A stretch of 5,064 bases of DNA from assembly GCA_937892025.1 (NCBI GenBank), contig CALAVA010000289.1, forward strand, positions 1 to 5,064. Reading direction: 5' to 3'. The notes beneath the pieces were generated by a model. It worked only from the letters and a program-made list of their open reading frames with translations, was not told the origin of the DNA and searched no databases. Both the position numbers and the translations under genes were made by a program. Shown one piece after another: positions 1 through 4,775 of this stretch. This DNA comes from an uncultured Bacteroidales bacterium. GTDB taxonomy: Bacteria > Bacteroidota > Bacteroidia > Bacteroidales > WCHB1-69. The first letter of the stretch is position 1. Each line of letters begins with the position of its first letter.

Positions 1-23
1 TTTAAGTATAAATAGTGCTGATT

Positions 24-55
24 TTTGGTTTTGTCAGGGAATGTTTGTATATTTG
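24..55 (+). promoter_or_regulatory. Bacteroidota-type promoter, P1
   Basis: TTTG at 24-27 and TATATTTG at 48-55 are separated by 20 bases. This matches the Bacteroidota primary sigma consensus TTTG-N19-21-TAnnTTTG completely. Transcription would start near position 61-63, giving a leader of about 30 bases before the ATG at 91. It is the best promoter match in the window, and the start of the window shows no terminator or convincing gene tail that conflicts with it. Confidence 0.7.
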
Positions 56-90
56 CAGTATGATTGATATTTATAACAAAAATCACAAAT

Positions 91-360
91 ATGAAAAAAA
101 GTTATGACGTTAAAAGTGACAGATATGGTCACACTCACAAATTTGTACAATCATTTGGAAATAATTATCTTTTCAAGCCTGAAGAATCTTGGATACCAAT
201 TTATTTGAATTTTGACCCATCAACAAAAAAGGTTTTATCAGTTGATACTGAAGGCGGCCCATATATGTCAGTAGGATGGAGTAATGATGAAATAACAATT
301 AAAGAAATATACCAAATAGGAACAGTAATATTTTTCATATTAGAAGAAAATCCTCAATGA
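91..360 (+). CDS. Hypothetical protein, 89 aa
   Basis: I do not recognise this 89-residue protein. The frame is open back to an ATG at 64, but that codon lies almost on the predicted transcription start. The ATG at 91, which begins MKKSYDVKSD and follows A-rich leader sequence, is the better start. The protein looks soluble. Aromatic and beta-prone stretches dominate the middle (YLFKPEESWIPIYLNFD, residues 25-41) and the end (IGTVIFFILEE), and there is no signal peptide or membrane helix of clear quality. It is probably a single-gene transcript: promoter P1 lies directly upstream, and a hairpin terminator begins inside its last codons. Its function is unknown. Confidence 0.75.
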   Translation: MKKSYDVKSDRYGHTHKFVQSFGNNYLFKPEESWIPIYLNFDPSTKKVLSVDTEGGPYMSVGWSNDEITIKEIYQIGTVIFFILEENPQ

Positions 361-382
361 AAATTGGGGCTTTTTGTTTTTT
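346..382 (+). terminator. Intrinsic terminator overlapping the stop codon
   Basis: Bases 347-358 (AAAATCCTCAAT) pair with 363-374 (ATTGGGGCTTTT), with one mismatch and one G-T pair, closing on a GAAA tetraloop at 359-362. T-rich sequence follows to 383. The TGA stop (358-360) straddles the stem-loop junction, so the hairpin forms over the end of the gene. The T tract also contains the -33 box of the next promoter. Confidence 0.75.
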
Positions 383-404
383 TAAAACAATTTTTGTATA
401 TTAA
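373..404 (+). promoter_or_regulatory. Bacteroidota-type promoter, P2
   Basis: TTTG at 373-376 and TATATTAA at 397-404 are separated by exactly 20 bases. The -7 box keeps TAnnTT but has lost the last two consensus bases. The ATG of the nucleotidase lies 16 bases further on at 421. The -33 box sits inside the T tract of the preceding terminator, so the two signals are nested. Confidence 0.45.
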
Positions 405-420
405 TACAAATTTATGTTTT

Positions 421-1017
421 ATGAAAGATTTTACTATTGGTATTGACGTTGATGGTGTTTTGAGGGATAACCTTCAAATTATGGTTGATTTATACAACGA
501 AAACTTTAAAAAGAACAAAGAAGTATCTGACATTAAAGACTTTAGGACTGAAATTACTTTTCCTGATATTGAACCAGTAACAGGAAAAACAGCAAGTGAA
601 TGGTTTTTCCAAGACCATTCAAAGGAAATATTCCTTAATGCAAAACCTTTTTATAATGCTGTTGAGGATATAAAAAAACTTAGAGAATTGGCAAATGTTG
701 TAATTATTACATACCAAAAATCGCTTGTTAACAGAATGCATACATTATGTTGGCTCGAAATTAATGGTGTTGAATATGATGGTTTGATTTTTATGAAAGA
801 CAAGACAAAGTTCATATGTGATTATCTTATTGATGACAACGATTGGAACTTTTTAGGCTCAAATGCAAAACATGGCATATTGATTGATGCGCCATATAAC
901 GAAGGAAAATCTGTTGATGATATATGTAATTCAAGCAATTGTGAAAGTATTGTAAGATACAAGAATTTGCACGAATTTACTGAGGATTTTTGCTGCTTGT
1001 ATTCACTGTGCCATTAA
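421..1017 (+). CDS. NT5C-type 5'(3')-deoxyribonucleotidase, HAD superfamily
   Basis: Probable nucleotide phosphatase of the HAD superfamily, closest by eye to the 5'(3')-deoxyribonucleotidases (NT5C family), which remove phosphate from (deoxy)nucleoside monophosphates in the cytosol. Motif I is IGIDVDGVL, with nucleophile D9 and acid/base D11. Motif II is VVIIT, with T97. A lysine for motif III lies near 128-130 (KDKTK), and motif IV is YLIDDND with D138 and D139. A following LIDAPYNEG segment (154-162) resembles the family's conserved late loop. The ATG at 421 is used because the upstream extension has only a TTG start inside the terminator. At 198 residues the length is normal. In phages such enzymes adjust nucleotide pools. 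The last eight residues (CCLYSLCH) look unnatural, and a coding-like frame continues one frame away, so the native end may differ. Confidence 0.75.
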   Translation: MKDFTIGIDVDGVLRDNLQIMVDLYNENFKKNKEVSDIKDFRTEITFPDIEPVTGKTASEWFFQDHSKEIFLNAKPFYNAVEDIKKLRELANVVIITYQKSLVNRMHTLCWLEINGVEYDGLIFMKDKTKFICDYLIDDNDWNFLGSNAKHGILIDAPYNEGKSVDDICNSSNCESIVRYKNLHEFTEDFCCLYSLCH

Positions 1018-1121
1018 CACGGTTTGATAATATAGTAACATTGGAACCAGGATATTCTCCAATAGATTATATTGAGCAATTAGAGAAAAAACAATTGAAT
1101 TATGGTAAATTTGTTAAATAA
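1008..1121 (+). pseudogene. Short coding-like frame: displaced gene tail or tiny overlapping gene
   Basis: This is the only coding-like frame between the nucleotidase stop (1017) and the next gene. From a GTG at 1008 it reads VPLTRFDNIVTLEPG, then YSPIDYIEQLEKKQLNYGK, and stops at 1119-1121, overlapping the ATG at 1102 by 20 bases. The balanced composition and K/E/Y/I content resemble the neighbouring genes. The frame stays open upstream to 984, so one extra T in the T5 run at 987-991 would join it to the nucleotidase as a C-terminal extension. It is either a separate 37-residue gene with a GTG start, the frameshifted end of the nucleotidase, or the tail of a gene whose head was deleted. I cannot decide which, and I recognise no family. 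Confidence 0.35.
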
Positions 1122-1353
1122 ATTAAAAGAAAATGGATTGATTTGGCTTTATCTTGTGTCATTAATTAGCGCAGATAACTTGTTATGCCCTGAGGATTGT
1201 GATAGGGCTATTAACTTATTGAATGAAACAATTAAGGCAATTCCTGAAACCAATTTCACTGACGAAGAAAAAGAAAAAATTTTAAAAAGATGTAACAATG
1301 GCCTTGAAATATGTGAGGCTGACAAAAAAGAATTTTTAAAAAATATTAATTAA
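1102..1353 (+). CDS. Hypothetical protein, 83 aa
   Basis: I do not recognise this small protein. The ATG at 1102 is the first possible start, since a stop lies in the same frame at 1096-1098. It opens with MVNLLNKLKENG, followed by a moderately hydrophobic stretch (LIWLYLVSLISADNLL, residues 13-28) that is too polar at its end to be a secure membrane helix. The rest is charged and helix-prone (FTDEEKEKILKRC, then KKEFLKNIN), with four cysteines in residues 29-70. It may be cotranscribed with the nucleotidase, since no terminator separates them. Its TAA is followed at once by the ATG of the next small frame. Confidence 0.6.
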   Translation: MVNLLNKLKENGLIWLYLVSLISADNLLCPEDCDRAINLLNETIKAIPETNFTDEEKEKILKRCNNGLEICEADKKEFLKNIN

Positions 1354-1463
1354 ATGAATAAAGTAGGAACACAAAATATCGGAATTACTAAAGTAGTTGG
1401 ATTTCTCCCGCGATTATCGTAATAAAATTTGGCGATAAAACAGAAATAGGTGAGTCTGAATAA
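1354..1463 (+). pseudogene. Small gene with apparent single-base frameshift
   Basis: An ATG directly abuts the previous stop (TAAATG). The frame reads MNKVGTQNIGITKVVGFLP and then stops at 1420-1422 after RLS. If one base is added at the C3 run (1407-1409), reading continues as AIIVIKFGDKTEIGESE and stops at 1461-1463, five bases before the terminator stem. Both halves look like coding sequence for this genome, and the restored gene would be about 36 residues. The interruption may be a real mutation or a homopolymer error in the assembly. I do not recognise the product. Confidence 0.4.
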
Positions 1464-1467
1464 TAAT

Positions 1468-1497
1468 AAAATGGGTATCTATTTAGACACCCATTTT
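1468..1497. terminator. Bidirectional terminator between convergent genes
   Basis: Bases 1468-1480 (AAAATGGGTATCT) pair with 1485-1497 (AGACACCCATTTT), with one A-C mismatch and the loop ATTT. T runs on the 3' side, and A runs on the 5' side, allow termination from both directions. The minus-strand gene's TAG stop (1481-1479) begins in the loop and ends in the stem, so the hairpin serves both the plus-strand block ending near 1463 and the gene at 1479-1844. Confidence 0.8.
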
Positions 1498-1844
1498 TTT
1501 AGATTTCCCTTTATTTCCCCATAATCAACATAAAGTAATAAATAAATACATTTATTCAAATTACTCTTCCAAAGGCCGTATAGTCCGTCTTTTGACTTAT
1601 AAATCAATTTTCCGGTTTTAATGTTGATTGGAAATTTTGTTCCATAGATTCTATTTCCATTTTCTTTGATTAACTTGATGATTTTACTCATCATTTCTTC
1701 ATTTTTAGTCAAACCAGCATACTTTGAAATCAAAAAGTTTTTGTTTGCATTGCCATCTAACTTATATATTACGTATGGTTTTGATACACAATATTTTTTC
1801 TTTTTTGATGGCAAAATCTTACATTTTTTTCTCATTTTTACCAT
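1479..1844 (-). CDS. Hypothetical basic protein, 121 aa
   Basis: I do not recognise this protein. It is strongly basic, with a lysine-rich N-terminus (MRKKCK, then KKKKYC) and many lysines throughout, which would suit nucleic-acid contact but proves nothing. The C-terminal half (DGLYGLWKSNLNKCIYLLLY) is aromatic and probably structured. The start may be the ATG at 1844 or, three codons in, the one at 1835, which precedes the MRKKCK run. No good promoter match is visible upstream. It is divergent from the membrane-peptide operon across 78 bases and convergent with the block to its left. Codon choice and AT-richness match the neighbours. Confidence 0.65.
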   Translation of the reverse strand: MVKMRKKCKILPSKKKKYCVSKPYVIYKLDGNANKNFLISKYAGLTKNEEMMSKIIKLIKENGNRIYGTKFPINIKTGKLIYKSKDGLYGLWKSNLNKCIYLLLYVDYGEIKGNLKKWVSK

Positions 1845-1873
1845 GTTTAATACTATTAATTATATAAATATTT

Positions 1874-1904
1874 TTTGAAATAAAAAAGTTTTTTTGTATT
1901 TTTA
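1874..1904 (+). promoter_or_regulatory. Bacteroidota-type promoter, P3
   Basis: TTTG at 1874-1877 and TATTTTTA at 1897-1904 are separated by 19 bases. Only the final base of TAnnTTTG differs. The ATG of the 40-residue membrane peptide lies 18 bases downstream at 1923. The surrounding T-rich sequence resembles P1, P2 and P4 (TTTGTATnTT core). Confidence 0.55.
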
Positions 1905-1922
1905 CAGCAAATACATATTACA

Positions 1923-2045
1923 ATGAAAGTAATTAAATTTATAATTAAATTAATTTTGTTTTTATTGCTTATAATACTATCACCGATAGTTTGTATTGCA
2001 CTTATGATTGATGTAATAAATGATAAAATAGATATGTACGAATGA
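1923..2045 (+). CDS. Small single-span membrane peptide, 40 aa
   Basis: A 40-residue peptide with a textbook single membrane helix. A basic N-terminus (MKVIKFIIK) is followed by about 19 hydrophobic residues (LILFLLLIILSPIVCIALM, residues 10-28) and an acidic tail (DVINDKIDMYE). By the positive-inside rule the N-terminus would be cytoplasmic. The ATG lies 18 bases after promoter P3. Its TGA overlaps the next ATG as ATGA (2042-2045), so the two genes are probably translationally coupled and their products may act together. I recognise no family. In phages such peptides include holin-like, exclusion and membrane-anchoring proteins, but nothing here decides between them. Confidence 0.65.
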   Translation: MKVIKFIIKLILFLLLIILSPIVCIALMIDVINDKIDMYE

Positions 2046-2482
2046 GAAAAACTTGCTTAAAACCGGATAAAAAGCTTATAGAAAAATTATGTTCAAAATA
2101 TGGTGAAGAAGTTAGAGAAGCCGTTACAGATGCAATTTCTGCAAAAAACACTGATTTCCAAAAAGTACATAAGCCATTATACGAAATAAAAGATTTCAAA
2201 AAGTATCATAGGCACTTAATTCAATTAAGGCCCGATGTCGCAATGCTAATACACTTATTTGAAAGAAATGATGATGACAATTGGGAATCAATTTGGCTTG
2301 ATGACAATGATAAATATTACGAAGAGGATTTTGAATGTATCAAAGAATCAGCAAAACAATTATTGCTTCAATTAGAGGGCCATTATTGTAATTTGTTTAT
2401 TGAATCTCTACGTGACGAATGTAATAAAATTTTAGAAGACAGCGAAAAAAGAAAAAAAGAAATAAAAAAAGACTCTGACTAA
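2042..2482 (+). CDS. Hypothetical acidic protein, 146 aa
   Basis: I do not recognise this soluble protein. The N-terminal third is mixed-charge and helical (KLIEKLCSKYGEEVREAV). A central, strongly acidic segment follows (FERNDDDNWESIWLDDNDKYYEEDFE, residues about 73-98), and the last 45 residues are a long charged helix ending in a lysine/glutamate-rich tail (EKRKKEIKKD), suggestive of a coiled coil. The start is fixed by the ATGA overlap with the upstream membrane peptide, making a two-gene operon behind promoter P3. The stop codon lies in the loop of the following bidirectional terminator. A role as cytoplasmic partner of the membrane peptide is possible but is only an inference from the coupling. 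Confidence 0.75.
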   Translation: MRKTCLKPDKKLIEKLCSKYGEEVREAVTDAISAKNTDFQKVHKPLYEIKDFKKYHRHLIQLRPDVAMLIHLFERNDDDNWESIWLDDNDKYYEEDFECIKESAKQLLLQLEGHYCNLFIESLRDECNKILEDSEKRKKEIKKDSD

Positions 2483-2496
2483 TCAGGGCCTTTTTT
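2465..2496. terminator. Bidirectional terminator, stop codon in the loop
   Basis: Bases 2465-2478 (AAAAAAGACTCTGA) pair with 2483-2496 (TCAGGGCCTTTTTT), with one mismatch and one wobble pair, closing on the loop CTAA. The loop contains the TAA stop of the 146-residue gene (2480-2482). On the minus strand the same hairpin ends in a T run and would terminate the convergent primase-like gene, whose frameshift-restored stop (2497-2495) falls on its edge. Confidence 0.85.
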
Positions 2497-2578
2497 ATTG
2501 ATTATTAATTTCACTCATCGCATAATATATTGTTTCCATATCGTATTTTGTACGAATTTCTTTTTCATTTTTAATATC
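2495..2578 (-). pseudogene. Out-of-frame C-terminal extension of the primase-like gene
   Basis: On the minus strand this frame reads DIKNEKEIRTKYDMETIYYA and then MSEINNQ, and stops at 2497-2495. It has no usable start of its own (its first ATG leaves 14 residues) and lies in the +1 frame relative to the gene ending at 2571. The residues are typical coding sequence for this genome, and the stop sits right at the terminator, where a gene end is expected. It is best read as the last 27 residues of the upstream gene after a one-base insertion or a +1 ribosomal shift at an AAA-G site. Confidence 0.5.
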
Positions 2579-3335
2579 CTTTTGTCTTCACATTTGAATA
2601 AAGTATGATTTTTGCGTCAACATTTGGGTGAACCATTGCTAGTCTTCCTTTATCCCTCCAATTATCGAATTTTCTAAACAAATCTTTAATTGTTAGAAAT
2701 TTATCGTCTTCCTTATCGGGTAATATAATATGAAGTCCACCACTTGGCGTAACATATTCTCCAATAGGAACAACCCCAGCGACATTTAATATCTTTCTAA
2801 CTTCATCCCACACTTTTTTACCTTCTCTTGTTTTTTCAGTATTTGGAACGTCAATGTCAATTATAAGCCTTTTTCTTTTACCGGCCCAATTAGGGCCATC
2901 TTTTGCTTGTCCTGGAATTATTTGGTCTGCGTGAATGTATCTTGCGTCTCTTGGGCTGAAATGTCTTCTATAGACTTGAATATATGAATCTGTTTCTTTA
3001 TCTGAACGATTATTGATTGTCATATATGCCCTTGCATTATTAGCATCACACATTTGTATGATTTGTGGCTTTAGTTGCATTAATTCTTGTGGACTGTGAA
3101 CCCTATATCCACCTAAATACCAAGCGCCACCATGATAGTTACCTTTACTCCTATCATCATTTTGGTTATCTTTAAAGCGTTTTATGATTTGAACAAAATG
3201 GAAATCATCGGGAGAATTTATGTCCATCAAATTTGCAGCCATATCAAAATTATCAATCAAACTTTGCCCCTCAGATAAAATGGAATTAACAGATTCCATT
3301 ATCATATATTGTATATCATCGTAAGTTATTAGCAT
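2571..3335 (-). CDS. AEP-primase-like protein, probably frameshifted at its 3' end
   Basis: A 254-residue protein with motifs resembling the archaeo-eukaryotic primase (AEP) fold: RLIIDID (residues 156-162) as the DxD metal-binding motif I, TPSGGLH (196-202) as the S-G-x-H motif II, and HPNVDAKI with D240 as a possible motif III. AEP proteins make primers or DNA during replication and repair. The assignment rests on motif spacing by eye. The N-terminus (YDDIQYMIMESVNSILSEGQ) is a separate helical segment of a kind I associate with phage proteins. The annotated end (SNVKTKGY) is doubtful. Skipping one base at the GG/A4 run (plus-strand 2578-2583) continues the coding as DIKNEKEIRTKY, then DMETIYYAMSEINNQ, and stops at 2495 beside the terminator, giving 279 residues. 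No promoter match was found upstream. Confidence 0.6.
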   Translation of the reverse strand: MLITYDDIQYMIMESVNSILSEGQSLIDNFDMAANLMDINSPDDFHFVQIIKRFKDNQNDDRSKGNYHGGAWYLGGYRVHSPQELMQLKPQIIQMCDANNARAYMTINNRSDKETDSYIQVYRRHFSPRDARYIHADQIIPGQAKDGPNWAGKRKRLIIDIDVPNTEKTREGKKVWDEVRKILNVAGVVPIGEYVTPSGGLHIILPDKEDDKFLTIKDLFRKFDNWRDKGRLAMVHPNVDAKIILYSNVKTKGY

Positions 3336-3409
3336 TTTCTTAATTTTAATTTTTTTTTTATTATAATTAAACGCTCTCAGGAATATTTTCCAATTTTCTA
3401 ATAAATAGT

Positions 3410-3439
3410 TTTGTTTTTATGATTTTTTTTGTATCTTAT
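3410..3439 (+). promoter_or_regulatory. Possible Bacteroidota-type promoter, P4
   Basis: TTTG at 3410-3413 and TATCTTAT at 3432-3439 are separated by 18 bases, slightly short. The -7 box keeps TAnnTT but differs at two bases. Support comes from position: the ATG of a 40-residue gene follows 19 bases later, much as at P2 and P3, and the TTTGTATnTT core is shared with the other sites. Confidence 0.35.
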
Positions 3440-3458
3440 GGAAAAATAATATTTTATT

Positions 3459-3581
3459 ATGAGTGAAAATCTTAATTTATCGCAATTATACGAAAAACTT
3501 GAAAAGTTTGACATTGATGTAAACGAAAATAAGCCTGAAACAATGCTTAACGAAGTATACCGTCTTGAAAAAAAATGGTGA
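3459..3581 (+). CDS. Hypothetical small protein, 40 aa
   Basis: A 40-residue charged, helix-prone protein that starts MSENLNLSQLYEKLEKFDID and ends EVYRLEKKW. The amphipathic spacing of leucine, isoleucine and aromatic residues suggests one or two helices. It has no membrane segment and I recognise no family. The ATG lies 19 bases after candidate promoter P4, with A/T-rich leader and no Shine-Dalgarno motif. A weak all-AT hairpin overlaps the TGA. The residue pattern looks more like real coding than the competing minus-strand frame, which is rich in Ser and Phe. It lies 87 bases before the DUF932 gene. Confidence 0.6.
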   Translation: MSENLNLSQLYEKLEKFDIDVNENKPETMLNEVYRLEKKW

Positions 3582-3589
3582 AATTTTTT
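3570..3589 (+). terminator. Weak hairpin at the stop of the 40-aa gene
   Basis: AAAAAAT (3570-3576) pairs with ATTTTTT (3583-3589) around the loop GGTGAA, which contains the TGA stop. With seven A-T pairs and no G-C it would be a poor terminator. It is listed because its placement matches the stronger hairpins in this window. Confidence 0.25.
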
Positions 3590-3605
3590 ACTAAAAAAAA
3601 TAGTT

Positions 3606-3621
3606 TGGCATAATTTTTGAT
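3606..3621 (+). promoter_or_regulatory. Sigma-54-like promoter before DUF932
   Basis: TGGCATAATTTTTGAT has the GG doublet of the -24 element (3607-3608) and TTGAT at the -12 position with correct spacing, against the consensus TGGCACG-N4-TTGCW. The invariant C of the -12 GC is A here. Transcription would begin near 3632, about 37 bases before the ATG. The same TTTG (3604-3607) could instead be a -33 box, but no good TAnnTTTG lies at the right distance. Confidence 0.25.
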
Positions 3622-3668
3622 AAATTATTAGCATATTAAAACTTTAATATTAACTAAAACTTAAAAAA

Positions 3669-4541
3669 ATGGACACAATGATTAAATTTGCCAATAATTC
3701 CTTGGCTGACCACTTCCTCACAAAAGAAGAACTCAAGAGTGCTTGCCCTGCTGCTTTCAAGACAGAGCCAACAAATCCTAAAGTTTCAGACCGTTATGTA
3801 CAAGCAAATACGGAAACTGTGGTTGATGACCTTGCAAAACTTGGATGGTATCCTGTTCTAGCAAAGCAATGCCGCACAAATAAGAAATCTTCAGGTATTA
3901 GGTCTTTGCACATGATTGCATTCCAAAACCCTGATGTTAAGATTGCAAAGATTGACAAAGATGGCGGTGAAATTGTTGATTCATGGCCAAGAATCATTTT
4001 GACAAATAGTCACGATGGATTCAATTCTTTCAAATTCCTTGTTGGAATGTTCCGTCTTGTTTGTAGCAACGGCCTTATTGTTGGTGACAATGAAATGGTT
4101 AATATGTCAATCAAACACATTAACTATGATTTTGAGGCACTTAGGGACATTGTTAAGACCGCCATTGAACAAGTTCCGAACATTGTTTGCCAAATGAATT
4201 CCATGAAAAACACTATTCTTTTTGAAGATGATAAAATTGAACTTGCAAAGTCAGTTGTTAAAATCAGAAAAGGTGTTGAAGATGATGAGAAGTTTGAAAT
4301 TGACGAAGAAACCATCATGGACATTCTTGACCCTCAAAGAAAAGAGGATAAAGGCGATGACCTTTGGACTGTGTTTAACATCTGCCAAGAGAAGATGATT
4401 AAGGGTGAATATTCCGACATTGGTTCAAACAACAAGCCTCGTAAACAGAGAAAAATCACGTCAATTAAAAAAGACATTGATTTCAATCAAAAACTTTGGG
4501 CTATTGCAACTAAGTTCATTCCTTCAGAAACAGTAGCATAA
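3669..4541 (+). CDS. DUF932 family protein, 290 aa
   Basis: A clear member of DUF932, a family widespread in phages and plasmids. Its biochemical role is unknown to me. The diagnostic core is RIILTNSHDGFNSFKF (residues 108-123) followed by MFRLVCSNGLIV (127-138). Before it comes VSDRYVQANTETVVDDLAKLGW (39-60), typical of the family's N-terminal part, and RSLHMIAFQNPD (78-89). The C-terminal half is helical and charged, with a basic patch (KPRKQRK, 256-262). Length is normal for the family, and the ATG at 3669 follows an A-rich leader. Codon use differs from its neighbours: Phe is mostly TTC, and Arg is often CGT or CGC, suggesting high expression. No terminator hairpin follows the stop, and IS remnants begin within about 50 bases. 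Confidence 0.92.
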   Translation: MDTMIKFANNSLADHFLTKEELKSACPAAFKTEPTNPKVSDRYVQANTETVVDDLAKLGWYPVLAKQCRTNKKSSGIRSLHMIAFQNPDVKIAKIDKDGGEIVDSWPRIILTNSHDGFNSFKFLVGMFRLVCSNGLIVGDNEMVNMSIKHINYDFEALRDIVKTAIEQVPNIVCQMNSMKNTILFEDDKIELAKSVVKIRKGVEDDEKFEIDEETIMDILDPQRKEDKGDDLWTVFNICQEKMIKGEYSDIGSNNKPRKQRKITSIKKDIDFNQKLWAIATKFIPSETVA

Positions 4542-4590
4542 TGCAACTTACATTGTATATTGTAATTTCACTGACCAATGTGTTCCTGCA

Positions 4591-4728
4591 TATTTTCAGG
4601 AGCATAATGGTATGGACGTTTCGGATACTGAAGAATTAGCAACTGACATGATGTCACTATTAGCCTCATTCTCAGGTAAATTCTACAGAAAACGAAGTGC
4701 TGAAAGGAGAAGAAAGAAAAAATGTTAA
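4591..4728 (+). pseudogene. tnpA: IS607-type serine recombinase TnpA, C-terminal remnant
   Basis: The frame reads YFQEHNGMDVSDTEELATDM, then MSLLASFSGKFYRKRSAE and a basic tail RRRKKKC, stopping at 4726-4728. The pattern of an acidic residue plus EL, a hydrophobic helix, SFSGKFYxKRS and a basic C-terminus is the end of the catalytic region of small IS607 serine transposases, which cut and rejoin DNA through a serine near the N-terminus. That serine and most of the catalytic domain are absent, so no activity is possible. The frame stays open back to 4537, but those codons do not look like the family. There is no credible start, so this is a 5'-deleted relic. The stop overlaps the tnpB ATG, the intact arrangement for this family. 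Confidence 0.7.
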
Positions 4729-4775
4729 GGGCAATAAAGATAAGGTTATATCCGAATAAGGAACAAATTCAATGA
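4722..4775 (+). pseudogene. tnpB: TnpB N-terminal stub, 17 codons
   Basis: ATG at 4722 begins MLRAIKIRLYPNKEQIQ and hits TGA at 4773-4775. MLRAIKxRLYPNKEQ is the standard opening of TnpB/OrfB proteins, which normally continue through about 370-400 residues of RNA-guided nuclease. Here the native frame ends after 17 codons, at what appears to be a deletion junction near 4772-4780, because TnpB sequence resumes in another frame just downstream. The ATG overlaps the tnpA stop, as in intact IS607 elements. Confidence 0.75.

Noticed and set aside
2..67. Open frame at the left edge of the window, considered as the tail of an upstream gene.
   Set aside because: It is only 21 codons, overlaps the whole of promoter P1, and its residues do not resemble the neighbouring proteins.
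1666..1878. Plus-strand frame of 70 residues opposite the basic protein gene.
   Set aside because: It is low-complexity Phe/Ile-rich sequence produced by the A-rich codons of the gene on the other strand.
1845..1922. Possible promoter for the minus-strand basic protein in the divergent intergenic region.
   Set aside because: No TTTG with a TAnnTTTG at 18-21 bases was found on the minus strand. AT-rich near-matches were too weak.
3367..3419. Two minus-strand frames upstream of the primase-like gene read like protein tails: LENWKIFLRAFNYN, and KLENIPESV followed by a stop.
   Set aside because: They overlap each other, neither has a start codon, and each is under 25 residues. They may be a gene fragment but cannot be supported as a feature.
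3398..3634. Minus-strand frame of 78 residues over the 40-residue gene.
   Set aside because: It is Ser/Phe-rich antisense sequence lying over a plausible plus-strand gene that has its own promoter candidate.
4548..4565. Inverted repeat TTACA...TGTAA after the DUF932 stop, considered as a terminator.
   Set aside because: It has only a five-pair AT-rich stem, and no T tract follows.
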